DNA of 64,000 nt, taken from contig DUFA01000107.1 of assembly GCA_011191975.1 (NCBI GenBank), positions 62,001 to 126,000 of the forward strand. The letters are read 5' to 3'. The notes under the pieces were generated by a model. It saw only the letters and a program-made list of their open reading frames with translations, had not been told where the DNA came from and did no database searches. The DNA comes from Dehalococcoidia bacterium (GTDB lineage: Bacteria; Chloroflexota; Dehalococcoidia; Dehalococcoidales; UBA2162). Positions 44,336 to 54,057 of the stretch are shown here, one piece after another (the first letter of the stretch is position 1; each line of letters starts with the position of its first letter). Made by a program: the position numbers and the translations under genes.

Positions 44336-44966
44336 CCCTGCCTTCTGCAGACCAGTTTTCCAGGATCCTGTCTATATACCGCCAGTTCCTCTTGTTCAGG
44401 CTGACGGCTTCCTTTATCGCATCTCTGATCCATGATTCAGGATACAGATTTTCTGCTTCTTTAAGCCATTCAGCTATTAAAGGATTGAGCATACCAATAT
44501 TTTCTTCATAGAGTGTGAATATATCCGGAGGAGTCTCGGTTTCTCTGGCACGAGTTCTTTTTCCAGGTTTAAGACCTTCCAACACGATCTCCCCATTTCC
44601 TATTTTCTCCAGCGCTCTTTTATCATTTTCTGTATTTATAAAGTACAACTCCTCGGGGTTTCCATCACGGACAAGTTCAAGTCGTAATATCGTTCCGCGT
44701 TTTACAGCCTGATTAAGAGCACTTGATAACATTTTTTCGGATTCCTCACTTTTTCCATCCAGACTCTTTACAAGACCGGGATCAGAAAGTAAATTCTCGA
44801 AGGTAACAAAACGCGGATATCCTCGTTTACCATAGACAGCCCGAAAAATGTGGAGGGTCACTTTCAGCTCATTGATGTCTTCTATCTGGGGTAAGAGTTT
44901 GCTGATAAACAAATTAGGTATCGGAGTAAACTGCATTCTGGCAGGAAAACCTTCGAACTGTTTCAT
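44253..44966 (-). CDS. DnaD-like replication initiation protein
   Basis: The 237-residue protein has the DnaD/DnaB-N type layout: an N-terminal winged-helix part (IPNLFISKLLPQIEDINELKVTLHIF) and a C-terminal helical DnaD_Ct-like domain with LAEWLKEAENLYPESWIRDAI-like sequence and NKRNWRYIDRILENW. DnaD helps open and remodel DNA at the origin in Gram-positive systems. The gene lies between dnaB (4-base overlap) and the loader. Confidence 0.85.
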   Translation of the reverse strand: MKQFEGFPARMQFTPIPNLFISKLLPQIEDINELKVTLHIFRAVYGKRGYPRFVTFENLLSDPGLVKSLDGKSEESEKMLSSALNQAVKRGTILRLELVRDGNPEELYFINTENDKRALEKIGNGEIVLEGLKPGKRTRARETETPPDIFTLYEENIGMLNPLIAEWLKEAENLYPESWIRDAIKEAVSLNKRNWRYIDRILENWSAEGRGDGTHKRGSETDPDKYIKGKYGHIVRR

Positions 44967-46330
44967 AGCATACTCGGTTCCTGGTTTGGCAGATTTTCAA
45001 ATTTCGAAAGTCTGGGAACGAAACGAAGGTTCACCGTGCCGACAGGTCCGTTCCGATGCTTGGCAATGATTATATCCGCAATACCTTCTGGGTAATCCCT
45101 ATCGGGATACTGGTTATCCCACTCTTCACGGCTGTAATAATACTCATCACGATAGATAAACATCACGACATCAGCATCCTGTTCAATGCTCCCGCTATCT
45201 CGAAGATCTGACAATTGTGGACGATGTGAGGCTCTCCACTCCGATGCACGACTCAGTTGAGAGATCGCTATCACAGGGATCTTCAATTCCCTTGCCACTG
45301 CTTTCAATGAGCGTGAGATAAAACTTATTTCCTGAACACGATCGCGTATCTGTCCATCCATCAAACCAAGATGATCTATAATCAGAAGATCAAGACCATG
45401 TTCATAGTATAATCTCCTTGCTCGACTTCTTAACTCTCCTACCCTCAGACGTGGATTATCATTTATATAAATCGACGCTTCGGAAAGGATACCGGTTGCA
45501 TCCATAATCCTCTTCTCCTCCGCTTCCGAATGCAAACCGAGTCGGACGTGATTTAGATTAACGTCAGCCTCACTCGCCAGTAAACGCATCACCAGGGGTT
45601 CTCTTGCCATCTCTAAACTGAAAAAAGCGACGCTTGCTCCCTGCTCTATCGCAGCGTTCCTTGCCATGTTTAAAACAAGGCTGGTTTTTCCCATACTGGG
45701 CCTACCAGCAATTATGATCAGATCCGACGGCTGGAAACCGCCAAGAAATTCATCAAGACCAGTGTAATAAGTCCTGACTCGGGAAATAGGTTCGCCAGGT
45801 TCATCTTCTGTGGAAATTGGAGCTTCAAAATACTTATCTAACACCGACCGGATATGGACAAAATCACCTGAGGTTTGTCCATGTCTCAGGCTAAAGAGAA
45901 CATCTTCAGCCCGGTTCAGGCTGTTTTCAACATCAGGATCGACATCAAAACCAATAGATTCAATATGTTGAGCAGCTTCGATTAACCGGCGGCTGATAGA
46001 AAGACGGTATACTATCTGAGCATAATGCTCTATATCCAGAGATGTCGGTACGATGGATACAAGATGGCTAAGATAGGCGGCTCCACCGCACTCTTCCAGT
46101 TTCTCCCGTCTGTCTAGTTCCTGGGCAACTGTTATCTGGTTAATGGCTTCGTCACGACTGTTAAGTTCAAGGCAAACATCATAGAGAATTCGATTTCTTT
46201 CATCATAAAAATAGTCCGATTCGGAAAGCTGCCCGGTGATCTTGTATATAGCAGCTCCATCGATAAGGAGAGAACCGATTACAGCTTCCTCAGCATCAAT
46301 ATCGTGTGGCGGCAACTTCTCCATATCCAA
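44963..46330 (-). CDS. dnaB: Replicative DNA helicase DnaB
   Basis: The 455-residue protein has the N-terminal helical domain (PPHDIDAEEAVIGSLLIDG) and the RecA-like motor with Walker A AGRPSMGKTSLVLN, LLIIDHLGLM and AISQLSRASEWRASHRPQLSDLRDSG...FIYRDEYY. It unwinds DNA ahead of the replisome as a hexamer. Order rplI-dnaB-dnaD-loader is conserved in many bacteria. It overlaps dnaD by four bases. Confidence 0.95.
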   Translation of the reverse strand: MDMEKLPPHDIDAEEAVIGSLLIDGAAIYKITGQLSESDYFYDERNRILYDVCLELNSRDEAINQITVAQELDRREKLEECGGAAYLSHLVSIVPTSLDIEHYAQIVYRLSISRRLIEAAQHIESIGFDVDPDVENSLNRAEDVLFSLRHGQTSGDFVHIRSVLDKYFEAPISTEDEPGEPISRVRTYYTGLDEFLGGFQPSDLIIIAGRPSMGKTSLVLNMARNAAIEQGASVAFFSLEMAREPLVMRLLASEADVNLNHVRLGLHSEAEEKRIMDATGILSEASIYINDNPRLRVGELRSRARRLYYEHGLDLLIIDHLGLMDGQIRDRVQEISFISRSLKAVARELKIPVIAISQLSRASEWRASHRPQLSDLRDSGSIEQDADVVMFIYRDEYYYSREEWDNQYPDRDYPEGIADIIIAKHRNGPVGTVNLRFVPRLSKFENLPNQEPSML

Positions 46331-46368
46331 CCCGTTCCGTCTCCTTCAACCTTATAGAAAATTCACTA

Positions 46369-46833
46369 CTATTCTGTTTCTTCAGCGGGTTTTTCCGTTA
46401 CCGTGACTTTTATTTTCGGAGTTATATCCTTACTAAGCCTGATTTCCACTTCATAGGTACCCAGCTGGTGAATGGCTTCAACGAGTTTAATCTTTCTCTT
46501 ATCAACGTCCAAGCCCGTTGCTTTTTCCAGTTCGACAGCAATATCAGCATTTGTTACCGATCCATAAAGGCGTTCCTTACCGCCGCTTTTTGCTTCAATA
46601 AAAATCTCTTTTCCATTCAGAGATTCGCCTAGATCTTTTATTTCGATTTCTGCCAGGGCGTCAGCCTTTTTTCTGGCTTCCATTTTCGCTGCCATAGCCT
46701 TGACCGTCCCGGAATTGGCGAATACGGCAAGTTTCCGGGGAATCAGGTAATTTCTCGCATAACCATCAGCAACATCCTTCATCTGACCGGATTTTGCTAC
46801 ATTGGGTACATCTTCAATAAAAATAACTTTCAT
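46369..46833 (-). CDS. rplI: 50S ribosomal protein L9
   Basis: The 154-residue protein opens MKVIFIEDVPNVAKSGQMKDV and DGYARNYLIPRKLAVFA, the L9 N-terminal rRNA-binding domain. A helical connector (about 40-75) and a C-terminal domain follow, with GKERLYGSVTNADIAVELEK and GTYEVEIRLSKDITPKIKVTV. It binds 23S rRNA near the L1 stalk. It is 38 bases upstream of dnaB and is the first gene of the replication cluster. Confidence 0.95.
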   Translation of the reverse strand: MKVIFIEDVPNVAKSGQMKDVADGYARNYLIPRKLAVFANSGTVKAMAAKMEARKKADALAEIEIKDLGESLNGKEIFIEAKSGGKERLYGSVTNADIAVELEKATGLDVDKRKIKLVEAIHQLGTYEVEIRLSKDITPKIKVTVTEKPAEETE

Positions 46834-46961
46834 CAGCTTCCTCTTTTGCCATAATTATACTGTAACAAACTTTATTTGTAAAAAATATCCCAAGACTGAT
46901 GTGAAGCACTTATTAAAAATTTTCGATATCAGATTAATTTATGAATCAGGCTCGATCGTTG

Positions 46962-46991
46962 TTGACAAGCTGATTCGTATTGAGTTATACT
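46962..46991 (+). promoter_or_regulatory. Probable promoter of the fdh/selenium operon
   Basis: TTGACA (46962-46967) and TATACT (46986-46991) are 18 bases apart, about 140 bases upstream of fdhA, in the divergent gap from rplI. The positions and strand suit the fdhA operon. Confidence 0.6.
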
Positions 46992-47009
46992 ACTGAGTTG
47001 GAAATGATT

Positions 47010-47063
47010 GAGTCTTTTTACATCATTACGTTTTCGTATTGAGGGGAAAAAGACTCATTTTTT
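47010..47063 (+). terminator. Leader terminator/attenuator between the promoter and fdhA
   Basis: GAGTCTTTTT (47010-47019) and AAAAAGACTC (47047-47056) form a perfect 10-bp stem around a 27-base loop, followed by ATTTTTTG. It lies 20 bases after the -10 element and 65 bases before the fdhA ATG. This placement makes it a conditional terminator candidate controlling the whole operon, rather than an end-of-gene terminator. Confidence 0.55.
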
Positions 47064-47128
47064 GTCCATAATTCCCGATTTCAGGAAGACTAATACCAAA
47101 GAAAGAAATACAACTAAGAGGAGGTCGT

Positions 47129-50100
47129 ATGGAGTTAAACCGGAGAGAATTTCTAAAATTCGGCAGCGCAGGGATGGGAGCCCTCGTGCTGCTGAGAGGA
47201 GCCGGTTCCTTAAAAGAAGGTAGCAGCGCTATTAAGCCTGTACCTCTAAGGAAAAAGATCGGCGAAACGACAACGATATGTCCGTATGACGGGTCCGGAT
47301 GCGGATTTATCGTCGCCGCCGATGCCGAAAAAGTAATCAACGTCGAAGGAGATCCGGAGCATCCGATTAACCGTGGTGGTGGATGCGCCAAAGGTCAAGC
47401 CATTTCCCAACTTAGAACTGTCGATGGTAAAGACAATGCACGACGTCTTACCAACGTTATGTACAGGAAACCAGGCGGAACGGAGTGGGAAACAAAGGAT
47501 TGGGACTGGGCCATCGACAAAATATCTCAAAACATCAAGAAAACCCGTGATGCATCATGGGTAAGCACTGATGATCAGGGATATATGGTAAACCGAACCG
47601 AAGGTGTTGCTTCGGTGGGTGGCTCAGCTCTAGACAATGAAGAATGCTACCTGCTGGTAAAAATGCTGAGAGCCCTCGGCCTGGTCTACATCGAGCATCA
47701 CGCCCGTATATGACACTCCGCTACAGTTGCGGCTCTGGCAGAGTCGTTCGGTAGAGGGGCAATGACCAATCACTGGAATGATATCGCAAACAGTGATTGC
47801 ATAATGGCTATCGGCTGTAACGCTGCCGAAAACCACCCGGCTTCTTTTGGTCATATCACAGATGCTAAAGAAAAAGGCGCTAAACTCATAAGCGTCGATC
47901 CCAGATTTACCCGTACTTCATCCAAGGCTGATATTTACGCTCCTATCAGATCTGGAACGGACATAGCCTTTATCGGAGGCATGATAAACTACGTTCTTAA
48001 CGATATGGATCAAAACCCATCCAACTATAATATGGTATATGTGAAAGAATATACCAATGCCTCGTTCCTGATTAACCCGGGATTCAAGGGTGCAGTCGAT
48101 CTTGACGGCCTTTTTTCCGGGTACAGCGAATCCTCACGCAGTTATGACAAGTCCACCTGGTCATACCAGAAAGATGCCAACGGTATTCCTTTGAAAGACA
48201 AGACCCTCCAGGATCCGAACTGCGTATTCCAGCACCTGAAACGACATTACGTACGGTATACACCAGCCAAGGTAAATGAAATTTGTGGCACTCCCCAGGA
48301 TGTCTTCATGGAGATTTGTCGAACGTATGCCGCTACAGGAAAAGCCGGCAAAGCCGGGACGATCATGTATGCCATGGGTACTACGCAGCATACTTATGGA
48401 ACGCAGAATGTCAGGATTTATGCCCTTCTCCAATTACTGCTGGCTAATATCGGTATTACCGGTGGCGGAATTAACGCCCTCAGAGGCGAGGCAAATGTCC
48501 AGGGATCGACCGATCAGTGTTTACTCGTCCACATTCTCCCTGGTTATCTTGGACAACCCATCAACAAAGATGACACCCTGGCATCCTACCTTAAGCGGGT
48601 CACTCCTGTTACCAGCGACCCAAATAGCGCCAACTGGTGGCAGAACTATCCGAAATATATCGTATCCCTGCTTAAGGCATGGTATGGCGACGCCGCCAAG
48701 CAGGATAACGATTTTGCTTTCAACTACCTCCCCAAAACCACCAAACCCTATAATGATTACTCCTGGATAGGTCTTTTCGAAGACATGTATGCCGGCACGA
48801 TCAAAGGACTAATGGTCTGGGGACAGAATCCTGCGGTCTGCGGACCCAACTCAAATATGGAACGCAAAGCCCTTGATAAACTCGACTGGCTGGTTGCCGT
48901 CGACCTATGGGAGACGGAAACAGCCGCTTTCTGGAAACGACCAGGTGTTAATCCTCAAGATATCGATACTGAGGTATTCCTGCTTCCCGCTGCGGTCTCT
49001 TTCGAAAAAGAAGGCAGTGTCACTAACAGCGGACGCTGGATGCAGTGGCGTTATAAAGCCCTGAATCCTCCGGGAGAAGCCATGGAAGACCTCTGGATAA
49101 TCAACCAGCTTGTCATGAAACTTAAAGAACTCTACAGGTCCGAGGGGGGACCTCACTCCGAGGCTATTACCGACCTTGCCTGGAATTACGGCGAACACCC
49201 GAGCCCCCGCGATGTAGCCAAGGAAATCAATGGCTACGACCTGGCTACCGGCAAGCTGCTGAACAGCTTCACCGCTCTTAAAGATGACGGGACAACCAGT
49301 TCTGGCAACTGGCTCTACTGCAATAGCTATGTTGAGCCTGACATGGAACCGAATGCCCCCATCCCCGGCAACAGATCCACTCGAAGGGATACCGATCCGG
49401 GTATGTACAATGTCGGACTTTATCCGAAGTGGGCCTGGTGCTGGCCGGTGAACCGAAGGATCATCTATAACCGCGCATCGGTCGACCTCAATGGAGACCC
49501 CTGGGATAAAGAGCATCCAGTTATCTGGTGGAAAGACGGCAAATGGACCGGTGATGTACCTGATGGAGGTTGGCCGCCAATGGCAGTCGATCCAGCGGCT
49601 ACGAAATATCCATTTATCATGCAGAGTGAAGGACATGCGCATATCTTCGGCCCCGGTCGCGTAGACGGTCCCTTCCCTGAGCATTACGAACCCTGGGAGA
49701 GTCCGGTTGAAAATGCAATGTCTAGAACCCAGAATAATCCCACCTTTAAAATCTGGAATTCCGAGATGGACTACAAAGGTACCGCGGATAAATATCCCAT
49801 CGTCTGTACTACCTACCGCGTTGTCGAACACTGGCAGGCAGGCCAGTTAACCAGAAACCTGCCCTGGTTGGTCGAGCTACAGCCCGAAATGTTCATCGAA
49901 ATGAGTGAGGAGCTGGCTGCAGAAAAAGGTATCGAGAACGGAGAGAAAGCCATCGTGGAAACAGCCAGAGGCAAAGTTGAAGCGGTAACTCTCGTAACCC
50001 AGCGCTTTAAACCATTCCAGATGAACGGCAAGGTTGTACACCAGATCGGTATGCCCTGGCACTGGGGCTACACAGGACTATCGACAGGTGACAGTGCCAA

Positions 50101-50182
50101 TGTATTGACCCCACATGTCGGTGATGCCAATACAATGATCCCTGAGTACAAGGCATTCTTGTGCAACGTGAAAAAAGCGTGA
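47129..50182 (+). CDS. fdhA: Selenocysteine-containing formate dehydrogenase catalytic subunit (TGA at codon 195 = Sec)
   Basis: The track shows two ORFs (47129-47713 and 47762-50182), but both lie in the same frame and are joined by a single TGA at 47711. The sequence around it reads HHARI-U-HSATVAALAESFGRG, exactly the Sec site of molybdo/tungsto-formate dehydrogenases. The 1017-codon product has a Tat signal (NRREFLKFGSAGMGALVLL). The N-terminal [4Fe-4S] motif is CPYDGSGCG...GGGCAKGQA, with Asp where the second Cys is usual. A bis-molybdopterin fold follows (ALRGEANVQGS, GSVTNSGRWMQWR, ATKYPFIMQSEGHAHIFGPG and other family blocks). It oxidises formate to CO2 outside the membrane; electrons pass to FdhB and the NrfD-type anchor. 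Confidence 0.93.
47711..47752 (+). promoter_or_regulatory. Bacterial SECIS-like element of fdhA
   Basis: Immediately 3' of TGA 47711 the sequence CACTCCGCTACAGTTGCGGC resembles the E. coli fdhF SECIS. A UUGC/GCAG stem (47727-47730 with 47738-47741) closes a GGCUCUG loop that begins 17 nucleotides after the UGA and starts with G, as bacterial SECIS elements require. SelB would bind here. Confidence 0.75.
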
Positions 50183-50218
50183 TCGTAGAAACAATCAGAA
50201 TAACTAAGGAGTAAATAA

Positions 50219-50968
50219 ATGTCTAAAGCAAGATTGATAGATACTTCAAAATGCACAGCTTGCCGCGGTTGTCAGGTCGCCTGTAAGCAATGGAATGACT
50301 TGCCTGCTGAACATACAACCCAGAGAGGTACCTACGAAAATCCACCGGAGCTATCAGGTACTACCTGGATAAAGGTGGAATTCAGAGAAAAACCTGGCGA
50401 ATGGCTGTTCAGAGCACATACCTGTATGCACTGTACCGATGCGAGCTGTGAAAAGGTTTGTCCGACCGGAGCAATCTCACATAACGGCGAAGTGGTTATT
50501 ATCGACCAGGACTGGTGCATCGGATGCGGGTACTGTGTACAGGCGTGTCCTTATGGTGTTCCTCACAAGGATGAAGAAGGTGAAGGTACTGCCCGTAAAT
50601 GCAGGTTCTGTATCGACCGCATCAGTAATGGTCTTGAACCAGCCTGTGCAAAAGCATGCCCGACAAACACGATTCAATTCGGGGAACGCGATGAATTGAT
50701 AGCGATGGCAAAACAGAAGGTGCAAACTCTCAAAACAATGGGGTACCCTAATGCTAATCTGTACGGCGAAAATGAGCTGGGAGGACTTCATACACTTTAT
50801 GTTCTCACTGAAGCTCCATCGGAAATGGGACTCCCTGACGATCCTGTTCTGGCGACCAACACCACATGGGCTCATTGGGTGAGTGGCGCTGTCGCCGCCG
50901 GTGTAGTCGCAGCCGTACCTTTGTGGTTATTATTCAGGAGAAAACAGAAAGTACAAGGAGGTGCATAA
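50219..50968 (+). CDS. fdhB: Formate dehydrogenase iron-sulfur subunit with C-terminal membrane helix
   Basis: The 249-residue protein has four cysteine clusters for [4Fe-4S] centres (DTSKCTACRGCQVACKQ, CMHCTDASCEKVCPT, CIGCGYCVQACPYG and CRFCIDRISNGLEPACAKACP). A C-terminal membrane helix (about 219-238) with a basic end anchors it. It transfers electrons from FdhA to the quinone-reactive subunit. AAGGAG precedes the ATG, and it overlaps nrfD by one base (TAATG). Confidence 0.93.
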   Translation: MSKARLIDTSKCTACRGCQVACKQWNDLPAEHTTQRGTYENPPELSGTTWIKVEFREKPGEWLFRAHTCMHCTDASCEKVCPTGAISHNGEVVIIDQDWCIGCGYCVQACPYGVPHKDEEGEGTARKCRFCIDRISNGLEPACAKACPTNTIQFGERDELIAMAKQKVQTLKTMGYPNANLYGENELGGLHTLYVLTEAPSEMGLPDDPVLATNTTWAHWVSGAVAAGVVAAVPLWLLFRRKQKVQGGA

Positions 50969-51912
50969 TGGCTTGGGCTCCACCCATCTGGTTTTATTTA
51001 TGGCTGGCCGGTATGGCTGGTGGCGGATATTTCGCTGCTTACCTTATCGAGCGATATACGAAAGCAACGGACAATAATCTACTCCGGTTGGCAACATACC
51101 TCGGTGTACCGATGGCGATTATCGGTGTGCTGCTCCTTATTATTGATCTTGGTGCCCCACTCAGGTTCTGGCACCTGTTCACACAGTTCAACCTGGCGAC
51201 ACCAATGTCCGCCGGGACCTGGATACTGCTTTTATGGGTAATTATCGCAGTTGTCCTTATAATGATCTGGTGGCTTTCAAATAAAATGCCCGGTAGAGTC
51301 GATGGACTTCTAAAACTTGCAGGAATACTGAAACCGGTGAATGTCGTACTGTCCGTGCTGTTGATCGCGTACACTGGTGTGCTGTTGTCCGTCAGTAATC
51401 AACCGATGTGGTCAAGCACGATACTCCTTCCAGCATTATTCGTAGCTTCCGCAGTCTCGACCGGCGTGGCTCTGCTGATTATAACATCGATTGCATCGAA
51501 TGCGATAAGCAAAGGTAATATGGTCGAACTAAGAATGACCATGAACACCCTGTACGGTTCATCGGATTGGACCATCCCTGAGAAAGTTATCGAGAAGCTT
51601 GCCGAAATGGACGTAGTCGTTATAGTCATCGAACTTCTCACATTAATCGGTTACGCTATATGGCTTGCAGTTTCCTCAATGAGTGGGGCAGGTGATGCAC
51701 TCGGATTACTTACAACAGGCGTACTAGCAGCACCATTCTGGGTAGGCGTAGTACTCCTGGCTCTCCTTATCCCTCTGGGACTGGAGATTGCAAACTGGGG
51801 TAAAGGTATTGCCACCAAGAGTGTATCCCGCGCTATCATAGCTTCATCTGTATGCGTTGTGCTGGGTGGTCTGGTACTCAGAGCCATAATAACTATCGGC
51901 GGTCAGATGTAG
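50968..51912 (+). CDS. NrfD/PsrC-type membrane anchor subunit of formate dehydrogenase
   Basis: The 314-residue product from ATG 50968 has eight to nine membrane segments and the NrfD-type opening WFYLWLAGMAGGGYFAAYLIER, followed by a LIIDLGAPLRFWHLF loop. It has no heme ligands of the FdnI type, so it replaces cytochrome b as the quinone-reactive anchor. The track's start at 50866 lies inside fdhB. It overlaps fdhB by one base and is followed by fdhE. Confidence 0.88.
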   Translation: MAWAPPIWFYLWLAGMAGGGYFAAYLIERYTKATDNNLLRLATYLGVPMAIIGVLLLIIDLGAPLRFWHLFTQFNLATPMSAGTWILLLWVIIAVVLIMIWWLSNKMPGRVDGLLKLAGILKPVNVVLSVLLIAYTGVLLSVSNQPMWSSTILLPALFVASAVSTGVALLIITSIASNAISKGNMVELRMTMNTLYGSSDWTIPEKVIEKLAEMDVVVIVIELLTLIGYAIWLAVSSMSGAGDALGLLTTGVLAAPFWVGVVLLALLIPLGLEIANWGKGIATKSVSRAIIASSVCVVLGGLVLRAIITIGGQM

Positions 51913-51932
51913 TTAAAGGAAGGGAGAAACAG

Positions 51933-52775
51933 GTGACGGAAGGTAGAGGGAACGGAACACTAAGACAACTTGATGAAAAGGGAAAGAAAATAGGCCTACC
52001 TTCTAGACTGCTAGATTTTTATCAGGGCTTACTGAATCTCCAGTCAAAGGCTGAACAACAAATAGGAAAAGTAAATCCTGATATAAAAAAACAGGTGATA
52101 AATGAGCGGCTTGCCCATGGGCGGCCGCTCATTACTTATAATGAGATCGCCTTCAACTGGGATATAGTAAACAACCTCTTTACACAGGTTATAGAACTTT
52201 TTTCTCACTACTCGGATCTGTTCGGTGAGATTCCCAACAGCTTAAATAAACGGAATACAATACCAAGGAATCTTGTTAAAGCATGGTACAAAAAGTCACC
52301 TCCCCCGTCATCACTCGCAACAGATGATGCCGACGAACTCCTCCTTGTGGATGCTATTATCCACGCAACCATTAAACCCACTCTTGTGCGTTATGCTAGC
52401 GCATTATCTGGATTCGTTCAGCAGGAAAAATGGAAACAAAATATATGCCCCGTATGCGGTGGTCTGGCAGACATTGCATTTCTTGAGGAAAAAGAAGGAG
52501 CAAGATGGCTTGTTTGTTCCAGGTGCGATACAGAATGGCTTTACAAACGGTTCGAGTGCCCCTACTGTAAGAATAATGACCAGTCGAAGTTGGGGTATTT
52601 TACCGATGATGACAGTATTTATCGACTCTATGTTTGCGAAGAATGCCGAAAATATATTAAGGCTATTGACATGAGAGCTACGGAAGACAAAATACTATTC
52701 CCCATTGAACGAATCCTTACTATTAACATCGATAATCAAGCTCGTGAAGAAGGCTACGAACCGGGTACTTCTTAG
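51933..52775 (+). CDS. fdhE: Formate dehydrogenase accessory protein FdhE
   Basis: FdhE is needed for maturation of exported formate dehydrogenases. The 280-residue protein starts at GTG 51933 with GGAAGGGAG just upstream. It has a helical first half and a C-terminal rubredoxin-like metal region with paired cysteines: CPVCGGLADI, CSRCDTEW, CPYCKN and CEECRKYI. Its position between the FDH subunits and tat genes suits a maturation role. Confidence 0.9.
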   Translation: MTEGRGNGTLRQLDEKGKKIGLPSRLLDFYQGLLNLQSKAEQQIGKVNPDIKKQVINERLAHGRPLITYNEIAFNWDIVNNLFTQVIELFSHYSDLFGEIPNSLNKRNTIPRNLVKAWYKKSPPPSSLATDDADELLLVDAIIHATIKPTLVRYASALSGFVQQEKWKQNICPVCGGLADIAFLEEKEGARWLVCSRCDTEWLYKRFECPYCKNNDQSKLGYFTDDDSIYRLYVCEECRKYIKAIDMRATEDKILFPIERILTINIDNQAREEGYEPGTS

Positions 52776-52932
52776 ATTGATGTACATTATTCCCCATCAT
52801 GTATTTATTCGATAATAGCGCTTTATACTGGTTGCTGTTTCTCTTTATGTAAACTCCACAGGCAATTCGGAATTGATAATTGTACCTCGACTACCTATAA
52901 TTGAGCAGTAACACATTTCAGGAAGCCGAATA

Positions 52933-53208
52933 ATGAACTTTCTAGACATGGGTATTATGGAAATATTGCTGGTACTTGTGGTTGCCCTGATAATCTGGGG
53001 ACCAGGCAAGATACCTGAGATTGCCCGAAATCTTGGAAAGTTCATGAGTGCCATGAAAAAAATGAGTTTCGACCTGACGACTCAGGTCAGGAAAGAAATG
53101 GAACTTGAAGAAAAGAAGACCAGTTCATCTACCGGCAGCCAAGAGAAAACCGTGAAGAAAGTGGAACCAGCTGTCGATGACAAAAAGAAATCCGAAAAGA
53201 ATCCATAA
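52933..53208 (+). CDS. tatA: Sec-independent protein translocase TatA/B-type subunit
   Basis: The 91-residue protein has one N-terminal membrane helix (MGIMEILLVLVVALIIWGPGKIPEIARNLGKFM), the FGPGKLPE-like WGPGKIPE motif, an amphipathic helix and a charged Lys-rich tail. TatA/B proteins form the translocation channel for folded proteins. It overlaps tatC by one base (TAATG) and follows fdhE by 157 bases without a visible gene. Confidence 0.93.
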   Translation: MNFLDMGIMEILLVLVVALIIWGPGKIPEIARNLGKFMSAMKKMSFDLTTQVRKEMELEEKKTSSSTGSQEKTVKKVEPAVDDKKKSEKNP

Positions 53209-53960
53209 TGAGTGACAGCGAAAAAAATCTCTCGATACTCGGGCATTTCAGCGAAATGCGAAAACGCCTTATAAGGAGTGTCGTCGTCCTTATCATTATG
53301 ATCATTGTTGCCTTCGTCTTCTGGGAGAGATTAGTTGAGATTCTTCTCTACCCGGCCCCTGAAGGTATTACCCTCCAGGCCATCAAGATGACAGAAATGT
53401 TCGGGACTACTATGAGAATATCTCTTGTAGCCGGAGCGATCCTGGCAATGCCTTACCTTACCTACGAGCTTCTCATGTTCGTTTCTCCAGCACTAACCCG
53501 TAGCGAAAGAAAATATGTCTATATCGTTCTGCCGTGGATAGCCCTGATGTTCATCGGTGGTGTAGTGTTCGCCTATTTCATCATGATACCTAATATCACA
53601 AACTTTCTTCTCAGCTGGGGTGCCGATCTTGTTACTCCCCAGCCTATGTTCAGCGACTATGTCAATATCGTAACCAGAATGCTGCTTGTATCAGGACTGG
53701 TATTTGAGTTACCGGTACTTATCACTTTCCTGGCACGAATCGGTATCATCAAACCCCAGTGGCTTGCCAGTAAATGGAGAGGAGCCATAATCATTTCTTT
53801 TATCCTGGCAGCCATTATCACCCCCACACCTGATCCGATAAACCAGTCAATAGTTGCCGGCGTACTTATCTTCCTTTACGGATTAAGTCTGCTCCTTGCG
53901 AAACTCGTCTACAGGAAAAAGGAAGCGGACGAAGAAATGGAAACCTTCCCCTCCGAATAA
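53208..53960 (+). CDS. tatC: Sec-independent protein translocase TatC
   Basis: The 250-residue protein has six membrane segments and the TatC signatures HFSEMRKRLIRSV near residue 12 (signal-peptide binding), APEGITLQAIKMTEMF and MPYLTYELLMFVSPALTRSERKY. TatC is the Tat receptor for twin-arginine signals such as that of FdhA. Encoding Tat genes inside the FDH operon is uncommon and supports a dedicated function. Confidence 0.95.
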   Translation: MSDSEKNLSILGHFSEMRKRLIRSVVVLIIMIIVAFVFWERLVEILLYPAPEGITLQAIKMTEMFGTTMRISLVAGAILAMPYLTYELLMFVSPALTRSERKYVYIVLPWIALMFIGGVVFAYFIMIPNITNFLLSWGADLVTPQPMFSDYVNIVTRMLLVSGLVFELPVLITFLARIGIIKPQWLASKWRGAIIISFILAAIITPTPDPINQSIVAGVLIFLYGLSLLLAKLVYRKKEADEEMETFPSE

Positions 53961-54057
53961 ATCCTTGCATTGCGCTTTCTTATTGCTTATAATAAGTAAC
54001 TGTTATAGAATAATGTAACTTTTCCTTATAATAAACATGCTGAAGGAGGTGCAGAAA

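Noticed and set aside
48905-49831. 308-aa minus-strand ORF within fdhA
   Set aside because: It is fully inside a conserved, strongly recognised formate dehydrogenase gene on the other strand.
47129-50182. FDH gene as two genes or a nonsense-mutated pseudogene (47129-47713 plus 47762-50182)
   Set aside because: Both parts are in one frame and the TGA lies at the Sec position of the family, with a SECIS-like hairpin and selC nearby. A read-through gene explains all of it.
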